Source: Loripinus fragilis (lineage: Eukaryota > Mollusca > Bivalvia > Lucinida > Lucinidae). From it: a DNA stretch of 64,000 nt. Each line of letters begins with the position of its first letter. Position 1 is the first letter of the stretch. Shown here one piece after another: positions 45,798 to 56,134 of the stretch. The notes beneath the pieces were generated by a model. It was given only the letters and a program-made list of their open reading frames with translations. It was not told the origin of the DNA and ran no database searches. Both the position numbers and the translations under genes were made by a program. The DNA is taken from assembly GCA_964019695.1 (NCBI GenBank), contig OZ026518.1, forward strand, positions 73,835,912-73,899,911, given 5' to 3'.

Positions 45798-45820
45798 GTT
45801 AAGCACCAAACAAACAAAAC

Positions 45821-45836
45821 AAATATAATCAATTTG
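45821..45836. repeat. Right TSD of LINE copy 1
   Basis: AAATATAATCAATTTG, identical to 40777-40792. Confidence 0.95.
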
Positions 45837-45904
45837 TATGCAATATATGACCGGATCACTGGACCAGAACAGCCGTTATATGTAGTACTATGCGTACAGT
45901 ATAA

Positions 45905-46013
45905 AAGTAAGAAAGGGGGCAAAAATCAGGAATCGATACAATCAAGTATCACACTTGACCCAGGATACTAAATGGGAAAATAACAATCACACAATTTAAC
46001 CCAAAAAACGAGA
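45905..46013 (-). mobile_element. Element R terminal fragment, 5' flank of LINE copy A
   Basis: 'taagaaagggggcaaaaatc', then 'aggaatcgatacaatcaagt' and 'cttgacccaggatac', matches the first 110 bp of the insert at 46744. It is cut at 'acgagagcc', where LINE copy A begins. The two matches share the same outer end, so that end is probably a true element terminus. Confidence 0.75.
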
Positions 46014-46054
46014 GCCCCGGAGTGACTCTACCACCTTGCCGTGGTCTCTGGGGC
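46014..46054 (+). other. LINE 5' terminal stem-loop, copy A
   Basis: GCCCC-GGAG at the very 5' end pairs with CTC(T)-GGGGC, and CCAC/GTGG form an inner stem. It is identical in copy B, so it marks the element 5' end and may act in translation, RNP assembly or promoter function. Those roles are inference. Confidence 0.7.
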
Positions 46055-46218
46055 ACACTTCACATTTGGGGACGATATTGATTGTAATACGTGTCCCCGT
46101 CCGGGAGTGCCAAGAGTAGAGTCCCACCTGTTCACCGTGGGTGGCTTTCTCGGTAACTCGAAGGGGATGGCCTGAAAGACTGAGAGCATGCAGAATATGG
46201 GCGTATAAAATTCTGTAT

Positions 46219-46305
46219 ATCTCCTTGTTATATGTTGATTTATATGTTTTAGGAGATGATGCATTGATAAGTTAGGGGTCTTTCATGCAAACCAAATATC
46301 TATGT
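46219..46305 (+). repeat. Element R piece replacing LINE 5' UTR sequence
   Basis: An 87-bp stretch ('ggagatgatgcattgataag', then 'tctttcatgcaaaccaaa') replaces ~25 bp present in copy B. It is the near-exact reverse complement of 47052-47142, which lies within the ORF1 insertion. Confidence 0.8.
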
Positions 46306-46655
46306 GTCTTTGACGGGGTAGACCCAAGGGGAAACACGGCCCGTTGTTTCTAAACGATCTTGTCATGCTGAGCCCCAGGAAGCTGAAAATGTAAAAAAAA
46401 TATTTTTATATCTTCGTTCTATAGTATCGTTCTGATGCCAACCACGTGTCCATTATCTTATATATTCTTTCTTTTATAAAATATTCCTGGAAGGCAGTGG
46501 CTTAACAGGTCAATTGCGCAGATTTTATTTGTGCAAGTATAACTTCTATGTAACCCTAGCACTGGAGGTCGGAAACCCACTCCATCAAAGTGCTCCCTTG
46601 TTGGACTCCACGGTGGGTGGGGAGCATGGAGGCTGAATCTTAAAACCAAACACAC

Positions 46656-48753
46656 ATGGCTACAAAATCTAGAAAACGCCACGCACCGATTACAGACACA
46701 GATTCTGATGAATCATTAACAGCTTCTCAATCTCAATCTAAGTAAGTAAGGGTGCAAAGATCAGGAATCGATACAATCAAGTACCACACCTGACCCAGGA
46801 TACCAACGGGAAAGTGACAAACTCACAGTAGACACCACAAACGAGAGCCAAGAGGCCAGCCCTTTCCCAGCAGGAGATCACAAAGCACATATAAACAGAC
46901 GCGCACAAAGACATAGCAAACACAAGACAGAACAAAAACATAAAAGATCTACAAAAGAAGTACCCCCTTGGAACGGTCAGTAAAATATTTTACTGGAGGG
47001 CTTAAACCGGTTTAACAGCGCCAACCTCACCCTTAATTCAGATGTGGATCAAGACACATAGATATTTGGTTTGCATGAAAGACCCCTAACTTATCAATGC
47101 ATCATCTCCTAAAACATATAAATCAACATATAACACGGAGATAAAGCAAGGATAAGGACTCAACAGTAAATTAAACTGAATACCGGAACAAAAGAAATCC
47201 AACAGGTAAACCCCGGTGGGCCCGACAAACAGCCAAAGCATCAGGCCCCTACCATCTCATCAATAGATAAGTCTTTAAGTCGGAACCATCATAGAGTCTG
47301 AAGTCCAACCCACTGGCGTGCAATTAAAGAGGAAAGCAAAGTTGCCAACCATGATTGGGTTGACTACCAAGCATGAAGTCTGTTGCAATACATTAATGTT
47401 ATAGCCAATCTTTTTATAATGGGAAATTATTATAATGAACTGCACTGAAAAATTATTAGAGCCAACAATCTTCTTCAATTTATACACCAAGTCACCATAG
47501 AAATCAGGTTCCGAAAGTCCTTTGCGCAAGAGAGTCTTCTATACCAAAAAACCCTTATGTACCTAGATTTCTCATCATTCATTCAGAAGTAGAAGGAAAG
47601 GATATTTCTCTTCTTTCTCCTTTTCTGATACACAAGACTATAATGAGTATGGCAGGTGAGCTAAAAAACATTAAGAATCTTAGATCAGGTGACCTTTTAA
47701 TACAATGTGCCAAAGAACCTCACGAAAAAAGCCTTTTAAAAATGAAAACTTTTTGTGGACTGAAATGCTCCCTAACTCCTCATAAATCCTTGAATACATC
47801 CAAAGGTATTGTTCGCTGTCCTGCCTTAATCAGGCTGAGCAATGAACATATCTTGGAGTTCATGGAAGAACAGGGTGTTACTGATGTCCGTAGAATCAAT
47901 GTCCATCGTGATGGTGTCCTGAAACCAACAAAGACATTTGTATTTACATTTTATACACCAGAACTACAAACCGTTGTCAAAATAGGTTTCATTCAAGCGA
48001 AGGTTGATGTATATGTTCCCAATCCGCTTAGATGCTACCAACGTCAAGTGTATGGCCACCATGAAAATAAGTGTAGCAGGCAGGCTTTATGTATCAACTG
48101 TGGTATGCCTGAACATTGCGCATCTGGCCAGTGTCAAAGACCTGCCAAATGTGTAAACTGTTCTGGCGATCACCCTGCCAACTCCATAGAGTGTCCACAA
48201 TGGGAGGAAAAAAAAATCTTAAAAATCAAATGTGAACAAAACATATCCTTTCCAGAAGCTCGTAAACAATACGAACAATTCTATCAGGCTAGGACATATG
48301 CTAGTGCTGTGAAACCAGGCACATGCAACAAAGCTACAGAAACTCACAACAACAGCACACAGACAGACGACAGCTTTACAGAATACTTAAAACAACAGAC
48401 TCAAGAAAAACAACAAGAACCCCCTAAAGGAAAACCCCAAGAAAAAGGAAATACATCTCGTCCAGGGCAAAGCCTTAAGCCAGCAACCCTGGAGATGATA
48501 AGGAAAGACGAAGAGAAGAAGAAAAAAGAAGAAAAAGACAAACTCAAAAAACAACAAAAAGATGAAAGACGGCAACAATATCACAAAGAAAAAGCACAGA
48601 AAGAAAAAGAAGCAGAAAAGGCAATACTCATTTTCTGTGTTTAAAAAGGATGATGAGGAAGATAACATGGAGGATGATTCTGTGGTTTTCACAGACTCAA
48701 CCTCCAGTGATCACCTCCCTAAAGGCACTTTTTCACGATTACCAACAACTTAA
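46656..48753 (+). pseudogene. LINE ORF1, copy A, interrupted and frameshifted
   Basis: Starts at the same ATG as copy B (MATKSRKRHAPITDTDSDE). After SQSQS the 789-bp insertion (46744-47532) intervenes; coding resumes at 47533. It continues through the RNA-binding-like domain, knuckles (one Cys replaced: CYQRQVYGHHENKC) and the charged region. A 14-nt deletion near 48628 then shifts the frame; the last part (FKKDDEEDNMEDDSVVFTD) is in another frame up to TAA at 48751-48753. Not functional. Confidence 0.85.
46744..47532 (-). mobile_element. 789-bp insertion in LINE ORF1 (element R plus unknown)
   Basis: It breaks LINE sequence between 'caatcta' and 'agtcttct', with AGT on both sides (46741-46743, 47533-47535) as a possible 3-bp TSD. 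The left part is element R in minus orientation (compare 36935-37303 and 45905-46013). The right part (47275-47400) matches 39848-39960. No transposase was seen. The class is unknown. Confidence 0.7.
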
Positions 48754-48756
48754 ACA

Positions 48757-49441
48757 ATGGAAGGTGTCAATCTAAATATTATTTTAGTACCTCTTTTAAT
48801 ATTATTTTCAAGTATGGATTTTAAACATAAAATTATTCAATGGAATTGTCGAGGTTTGAAACCTAATTATAATGAAGTATCTATTGATTTCCGAATATAA
48901 TCAATCTGTATTTTGTTTTCAAAAGACATTTCTTAAACCAGACGATAACATCTCATTAAAAGGTTTTAATATATATAACTATGTTCATACCGATTGTCTG
49001 AGGCCCTCTGGTGGTGCCACAATATTTGTAAAATCATCTTTCCCACAAAGAAAGATTGATTTACAAACAGAACTACAAGCAACTGCTATTTCTGTCACTC
49101 TTGACAGAGAAATAACTATATGTTCTGTATATATTCCTCCATCCTTTTCTTTCAACTCCCAACACTTGGACAATTTACTGCAACAACTTCCTTCTCCGTA
49201 TATATTATTAGGTGACTTCAATGGTCACAATATCCTCTGGGGTGGTCAAAACAATGATTCCAGAGGTGAACTTATCGAAAATTTCATTACAAAGAATGAC
49301 ATTTGTATTATGAATGAAAAGTCTTATAACACAATAGTGATCACTTTCCTATCATCATTGAACAGAACACTTTTTCCACTGAGGATCACAATCCAAAGAG
49401 GAAATTAAATAGAGCCAACTGGGATCTATTTAATACTCTGT
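48757..49441 (+). pseudogene. LINE ORF2 start, copy A, truncated
   Basis: ATG at 48757, three bases after the ORF1 stop, as in the other copies. A 2-nt deletion near 48882 shifts the frame; the endonuclease then reads on as EYNQSVFCFQ to GDFNGHNILWGGQNN. A ~100-nt deletion removes the segment before SDH, and sequence ends where copy B begins. Confidence 0.85.
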
Positions 49442-50018
49442 GCCCCGGAGTGACTCTACCACCTTGCCGTGGTCTCTGGGGCACACTTCACATTTGGGGA
49501 CGATATTGATTGTAATACTTGTCCCCGTCCGGGAGTGCAAAGAGTAGAGTCCCACTTGTTCACCGTGGGTGGCTTTCTCGGTAACTCGAAGGGGATGGCC
49601 TGGAAGACTGAGAGCATGCAGAATATGGGCGTATAAAATTCTGTATGACTCAACACGTCTCTTTGGCCTCTTTGATGGGGTAGACCCGAGGGGAAACACG
49701 GCCCGGTGTTTCTAATCGGTCTTGTCATGCTAAGCCCCAGGAAGCTGAAAATGTAAAAAAAATACTTCTTATATCTTCGTTCTATAGTATCGTTCTGATG
49801 CCAACCACGTGTCCATTATCTTATATATTCTTTCTTTTATAAAATATTCCTGGAAGGCAGTGGCTTAACGGGTCAATTGCGCAGATTTTATTTGTGCAAG
49901 TATAACTTCTATGTAACCCTAGCACTGGAGGTCGGAAAACCACTCCATTAAAGTGCTCCCTTGTTGGACTCCACGGTGGGTGGGGAGCATGGAGGCTGAA
50001 TCTTAAAACCAAACACAC
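49442..50018 (+). promoter_or_regulatory. LINE 5' UTR, probable internal promoter region
   Basis: 577 bp preceding ORF1, beginning with a stem-loop at 49442-49482. It also contains GC-richer blocks, a 'cccacttgttcaccgtgggt' inverted pair and an A-rich stretch. LINEs of this superfamily carry internal promoters in the 5' UTR (family knowledge). No core motif could be pinned down by eye. Confidence 0.5.
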
Positions 50019-51570
50019 ATGGCTACAAAATCTAGAAAACGCCACGCACCGATTACAGACACAGATTCTGATGAATCATTAACAGCTTCTCAATCTCAAT
50101 CTAAGTCTTCTGTACCAAAGAAACCTTATGTACCTAGATTTCTAATCATTCATTCAGAAGTAGAGGGAAAGGATATTTCTCTTCTTTCTCCTTTTCTGAT
50201 AGAAAAAGCAATCATGAGTATAGCAGGTGAGCCTAAGAGCATCAAAAACTTACGATCTGGTGATTTACTAATACAGTGTACAAAACAACCCCATGAAACA
50301 AATCTTCTGAAAATGAAAACATTTTGTGGATTGAAATGTACTGTAACACCCCATAAATCCTTGAACACATCAAAGGGTATTGTTCGCTGCCCTGCCTTAA
50401 GCAAGCAGAGCTGCGAACATATTCTTGAGTTCATGGGTGAACAAGGTGTTACAGATGTACGTAGAATTAATGTTCACCGTGATGGAGCACTCAAACCAAC
50501 CAACACTTTTGTTTTTACTTTCGACTCACCAGTTCTACCAGCAAATGTCAAAATAGGCTTTATTCAGGCAAAAGTTGACGTGTATATCCCAAATCCACTT
50601 AGATGTTATAAATGTCAAGTGTTTGGCCACCATGAAAATAAGTGTGGCAGACAAGCGATATGCGTCAACTGCAGTATGCCTGAACATTGCGCATCTGGCC
50701 AGTGTCAAAGACCTGCCAAGTGTGCCAACTGCTCAGGTGATCATTCTGCTAACTCAAAAGATTGCCCACAATGGGAGAAAGAGAGAAAAATCCTTAAAAT
50801 AAAATGTGAAAATAACTTGTCATTTCCAGAAGCTCGTAAGCAATTTGAACAATTTTACCAAGCTAGGATGTGGCAGACAAGCGATATGCGTCAACTGCAG
50901 TATGCCTGAACATTGCGCATCTGGCCAGTGTCAAAGACCTGCCAAGTGTGCCAACTGCTCAGGTGATCATTCTGCTAACTCAAAAGATTGCCCCCAATGG
51001 GAGAAAGAGAGAAAAATACTTAAAATAAAATGTGAAAACAACTTGTCATTTCCAGAAGCTCGTAAGCAATTCGAACAATTTTACCAAGCTAGGACATATG
51101 CAAGTGCTGTGAAACCAGGCACTTGCAACAAATCTACAGAAACACACAACAACAGCACACAGACGGACGACAGTTTTACAGAATATTTAAAACAACAAAC
51201 ACAAGAAAAACAACAAGAACCCTCTAAAGGAAAACCCCAAGAAAAGGGTAATCCATCTCGTCCAGGGCAAACCCTTAAGCCAGCAACCCTGGAGATGATT
51301 AGGAAAGATGAAGAGAAGAAGAAAAAAGAAGAGAAAGACAAACTCAAAAAACAACAAAAAGATGAAAGACGACAACAATATATCAAAGAAAAAGCACAGA
51401 AAGAAAAAGAAGAAGCAGAAAAAGCAATACTAGCTCAGAAGAATCCATTTTCTGTGTTTAAAAAGGATGATGAGGAAGATGACATGGACGATGATTCTGT
51501 GGTTTTCACAGACTCTTCCTCCAGTGATCACCTCCCTAAAGGCACACTTTCACGATTACCAACAACTTAA
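50019..51570 (+). pseudogene. LINE ORF1, copy B, split by 226-bp tandem duplication
   Basis: MATKSRKRHAPITDTDSDES starts a Ser-rich basic N-terminus. A likely RRM-like region follows (PRFLIIHSEV ... LRSGDLLIQC ... KTFCGLKCTVTPHK), then knuckles from residue ~196. 50643-50868 is repeated immediately as 50869-51094. Because 226 is not a multiple of 3, the first pass stops at 50909. The second pass restores knuckles, the charged coiled region and the acidic tail to TAA 51568-51570. Without the duplication the frame would be 441 residues. The duplicated block contains knuckles 2 and 3. Confidence 0.9.
50643..51094 (+). repeat. 226-bp direct tandem duplication in ORF1
   Basis: Two nearly identical 226-bp units joined at 'agctagga' / 'tgtggcag'. 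Few differences between units ('cacaatggg' against 'cccaatggg') indicate a recent event, or conversion from another copy. Confidence 0.93.
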
Positions 51571-51573
51571 ACA

Positions 51574-54500
51574 ATGGAAGGTGTCAATCTAACCATTATT
51601 TTAGTATCTCTTTTAATATTATTTTCAAGTATGGATTTTAAACATAAAATTATTCAATGGAATTGTCGAGGGTTGAAACCTAATTTTAATGAAGTATCTC
51701 TATTGATTTCCGAATATAATCCGTCTGTATTTTGTTTTCAAGAGACATTTCTTAAACCAGATGATAACATCTCATTAAGAGGTTTTAATATATATAACTA
51801 TGTTCATACTGATTGTCTGAAGCCCTCTGGTGGTGCCTCGGTGTTTGTAAAATCATCTTTCCCACAAAGAAAGATTGATTTACAAACAGAACTACAAGCA
51901 ACTGCAGTATCTGTCACTCTTGACAAAGAAATAACCATATGTTCTGTATATATTCCCCCATCATTTTCTCTTAATTCTCAACACCTGGACAGTTTAGTAC
52001 AACAACTTCCTTCTCCTTATATCATATTAGGTGACTTCAATGGTCACAATATCCTCTGGGGTGGTAAAAACAATGATTCCAGAGGTGAGCTTATCGAAAA
52101 TTTCTTAACAAAAAATGATATATGTATTATGAATGATAAATCATACACTTATCTTTCTACAAGTGCAAAGTCCTTTTCCTCTATTGATCTTTCCTTCTGT
52201 CACCCATCACTGTTTCTTGATTATAATTGGTCTGTGAGTAAAGACCAACATAATAGTGATCACTTTCCTATCATCATTGAACAGAACACTTTTTCCACCG
52301 AGGACCACAATCCAAAGTGGAAATTAAATAGAGCCAACTGGGATCTATTTAATACTCTATGCACTGGTAAATTAATACCAGAAAACTTCAAAGAATCTTC
52401 TGATCCCATATCTGACTTTACTTCTTCTCTTATAGAAATATCTAAAGAATGTATTCCTCAAACCTCGACAAATCCAACTAAAAGTAATCCATGGTACAAC
52501 GACGACTGTAAAGAGGCAATTAAACAACGTAAACAAGCTCTATCTAAATTTTAAAAATCTCCAAATTCCAACAACTTGAATGACGTTAAAGTATTTAGAG
52601 CTAAAGCCCGCAGAACAATTAAACTTTCGAAACGTAAGTCATGGAGATCTTATGTTTCGAAAATCAATCATAAAACACCTATTAAAAAGGTTTGGGATAT
52701 GATAAGAAAAATCTCTGGAAAAAACAAATCCCCTAGTTACACACATTTAAACATGGTGGGTACTGACAGCAAAGCAACTTCAAAAACAGACATTGCTGAC
52801 ACTTTAGGAGAAACTTTTTGTCACAATTCATCATCATTCAAGTACTCTGAATCCTTCAGAAAGATTAAAACTGAACAAGAGAAAGTTAAATTGAATTTTA
52901 AATCACAAAATAATGAAATTTATAACAAAGATTTTAATTTAGATGAATTAGTTGAAGCTATTCAACTATCACATGACTCAGCCACAGGTCCTGACGAGAT
53001 CCACTATCAAATGCTGAAACATCTCCCAGAGAATTCTCTTGAAACCCTTTTGAATATATTTAATTACATTTGGACTACTGGTAAATTTCCAGAAGATTGG
53101 ACCTTAGCAACCATAATCCCAATTCCCAAACCTGGGAAAGATCCTGCGGAACCTAATAATTATAGACCTATAGCTTTAACAAGTTGTCTATGTAAAACAC
53201 TTGAAAGAATGATAAATAAAAGACTTACTTGGTTTTTAGAATCCAATAATCATATATCGCGGTTCCAGTCTGGTTTCAGATCTGATCGCAGTACAACTGA
53301 TAATTTAGTTAGATTGGAAACCTTCATACGTGATGCCTTTATTAAAAAGGAACATGTAGTTGCTGTGTTTTTTGATTTGGAAAAAGCTTATGATACCACT
53401 TGGAGATATGGCATTTTAAAAGATATCCACAAACTAGGATTAAGAGGTAGACTTCCTACATTCATTGAAAACTTCCTTGCAGACCGCGCCATGCAAGTCC
53501 GAGTTGGCTCCTCTCTGTCTGACTATTATGACCAGGAGCAAGGTGTACCTCAAGGGGGTGTGCTATCTACAACACTTTTTAGTATCAAAATTAATGATAT
53601 TGTGAAATGTTTAGGTAATCTTACTGATTGCTCATTATACGTTGACGACTTCTGTATCTGTTATCGCTCGAAAAGCATGGCAACAATTGAACGTCAACTA
53701 CAACAAAATTTGAATAAGATTGAAAATTGGGCAACAAGCAATGGCTTTAAGTTTTCCAAATCAAAAACACAGTGTGTACATTTCTGTCAGTTGCGCAAGC
53801 AACATGATGATCCGGTTTTACATTTATATGGATCACCTATTCCAGTTGTTGAGGAATCTAAATTCCTTGGCATTTTATTTGATAGAAAACTCAGTTTTAT
53901 ACCCCATATTAAATATCTCAAAGCTAAATGTTTAAAAGCATTGAATCTTTTAAAAGTGCTTTCCCATACTTCTTGGGGTGCAGACCGAACTACACTTCTA
54001 AAGCTGTATCGGTCTCTAGTCCGGTCAAAATTAGACTATGGCTGTATCATATATGGCTCTGCACGAAAATCATATCTTCAAATGCTTGATCCTATACATA
54101 ACCAAGGACTTAGATTAGCTTTAGGGGCTTTTAGAACTTCTCCTGTTGCTAGTCTCTATGTGGAAGCAGATGAACCATCACTATATTCACGAAGAGAGAA
54201 ACTCTCTTTGCAATATGCTATAAGACTTGCTGCTAACCCATCAAATCCTGCTCATGTAGTTACATTCCCACCAAATTATGTTAATTTGTATGAACAAAAA
54301 CCTAAAGCTATAAAATCATTTGGCATCAGAATTTCACCACTTTTAGAATCTGCCAATATCAAACCACAAAATATTGAAAAACATTTTACACCAAATATTC
54401 CAGCTTGGTGCATGAAACCACCAGAAATACTTTTTGATTTACATTCCGGGAAAAAATCTGAATCAAATCCACACATATTAAAAGATGATTTCAGAAAAAT

Positions 54501-55323
54501 GCAAAGTCGTTATAAGAATTACCAACAAATTTATACTGATGGGTCAAAGGAAGACTCAAAGGTGGGTTGTGCTGTTATATCAGACAACCATAGTAATATG
54601 CAACGTATACCTGACGATTCATCAATTTTCACTGCTGAAGCCAAAGCAGTCGATCTAGCTCTAGATTTCATTAGCACTTGTGATGCAAACAATAAATTTA
54701 TTATATTTTCTGACTCGCTCTCTGTATTGAAAGCAATGAACCATACCAGTTCAAAGAATCCACAGATTCAGAAACTTTTAGAAAAATGTCATGAGCTTTT
54801 AACTTATAAAGAAATTGTTCTCTGTTGGATTCCTAGTCATATAGGTATCCAAGGGAATGAGATGGTAGATAAGCAAGCAAAAACATCGCTTTCATTAGAA
54901 CCAACTTCTTTTAAAATTCCATTTTCCAATTTTAAGCCCTCTATCAATAAATATATCTTGGAAGAATGGCAAACTTCATGGAATAACAGCATTGGTAATA
55001 AACTTCTTGACATCAAACCAACTATTGGTGAATATCAATCGGTTGTTCGAAACATTAGAAGAGAAGAAGTAGTTTTAGCTCGACTCCGCTTAGGTCATAC
55101 AAGAGTCACTCATTCATACTTACTACAAGGTGAAGAGCATCCTCAATGTGTTGGTTGCGACGCACCTTTCACTGTACGTCACTTCCTTTTGGAATGTGGC
55201 GATTTTGCACAAGTAAGAAATAATTGCTTCCATGTTAATAACATGAAAGAATTATTTCAAGATATACATATTGATAGTATTATGACATTTTTAAGACAAA
55301 TAAATCTTTTTAACAAAATCTAA
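51574..55323 (+). pseudogene. LINE ORF2, copy B, one nonsense substitution
   Basis: Full 1249-codon length with all endonuclease, RT (LYVDDF) and RNase H motifs as in copy 1. The only disabling change seen is TAA at 52552-52554, where the other copies read AAA (ALSKF then K). The frame reopens directly afterwards and runs to 55323. The stop lies between the endonuclease and RT domains. Residue 69 is Arg here (TGA in copy 1, Lys in C). Confidence 0.92.
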
Positions 55324-55588
55324 TTGCTGTTTTTAAAATCATGTTTTGTTTTACATTTGTAACAGACCATAATACAGATTATATTATGTTGTATTCTGTT
55401 CAGTTAAAGAACATGTACAGTTATCTGAATAGCTCTTTGAAACTGTCAGATATTGTACGTGGTCTCTCCTGTCAACAATTGTATGGCAACTAATTATCAT
55501 TATACAATCTCATTAACATCATTCCTTTTATTTCATCTTATAAATTTTTATTTTTTCCATCTTCACCATGTTTAGTTTAATATCGTCT

Positions 55589-55619
55589 GACGCTAATGAC
55601 CCACAAGGGTTGATGCGTC
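55589..55619 (+). other. LINE 3' stem-loop, copy B
   Basis: Same fold as at 45767-45797. The tail that follows reads GTTAAGAATCAAACAAACAA, the closest of all LINE tails to that of the SINE at 22183-22381. Confidence 0.75.
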
Positions 55620-55645
55620 GTTAAGAATCAAACAAACAAACAAAC

Positions 55646-56131
55646 CAAGCTAGGACATATGCAAGTGCTGTGAAACCAGGCACTTGCAACAAATCTACAG
55701 AAACTAATAACAACAGCACACAGACGGACGACAGTTTTACAGAATATTTAAAAAAACAAACACAAGAAAAACAACAAGAACCCTCTAAAGGAAAACCCCA
55801 AGAAAAGGGTAATCCATCTCGTCCAGGGCAAACCCTTAAGCCAGCAACCCTGGAGATGATTAGGAAAGATGAAGAGAAGAAGAAAAAAGAAGAGAAAGAC
55901 AAACTCAAAAAACAACAAAAAGATGAAAGACGACAACAATATATCAAAGAAAAAGCACAGAAAGATAAAGAAGAAGCTGAAAAAGCAATACTAGCTCAGA
56001 AGAATCCATTTTCTGTGTTTAAAAAAGATGATGAGGAAGATGACATGGACGATGATTCTGTGGTTTTCACAGACTCTTCCTCCAGTGATCACCTCCCTAA
56101 AGGCACACTTTCACGATTACCCACAACTTAA
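55646..56131 (+). pseudogene. LINE ORF1 C-terminal part, copy C
   Basis: Retains the segment after the zinc knuckles (TYASAVKPGTCNKSTETNN), the Lys/Glu-rich region and the acidic tail up to TAA 56129-56131. The knuckles are missing by truncation. Confidence 0.88.
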
Positions 56132-56134
56132 ACA

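Larger units (their letters stand above)
40793..45820 (+). mobile_element. LINE copy 1 (I/Nimb-like), 5'-truncated
   Basis: A 5.0-kb non-LTR retrotransposon copy. It lacks the 5' UTR and about the first third of ORF1, and ends with a 3' UTR, stem-loop and CAAA tail. The perfect 16-bp TSD fixes its ends. The first two bases of ORF1 homology (TG) overlap the target, a microhomology typical of 5' truncation during target-primed reverse transcription. APE endonuclease plus RT plus RNase H with a C-terminal CCHC-like motif points to the I superfamily. The CAAA tail favours Nimb-like, which is inference. Confidence 0.93.
46014..49441 (+). mobile_element. LINE copy A, older, rearranged, cut by copy B
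   Basis: It starts at the same base as full-length copy B (GCCCCGGAGTGACTC) and has 5' UTR, ORF1 and the first part of ORF2. It differs from copy B at many positions and carries four disruptions: a foreign 87-bp stretch in the 5' UTR (46219-46305), a 789-bp insertion in ORF1 (46744-47532), a 14-nt deletion near 48628 and a ~100-nt deletion in ORF2 near 49329. Its ORF2 stops abruptly at 'tactctgt', where copy B starts. The rest of copy A is not in the window. Confidence 0.85.
49442..55644 (+). mobile_element. LINE copy B, full length (6.2 kb)
   Basis: The only copy in the window complete from the 5' stem-loop to the CAAA tail. The 5' UTR is ~577 bp, ORF1 lies at 50019-51570, ORF2 at 51574-55323, the 3' UTR is ~320 bp with a stem-loop at 55589-55619, and the tail reads AAGAATCAAACAAACAAACA. 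It is disabled by a 226-bp tandem duplication in ORF1 and one nonsense substitution in ORF2. No TSD is visible because it is flanked by LINE sequence on both sides (copy A left, copy C right). Confidence 0.92.

Noticed and set aside
45821..46013. LINE copy 1 and copy A as one tandem array
   Set aside because: Copy 1 has a perfect TSD and is followed by host DNA and element R before copy A, so they are separate insertions.
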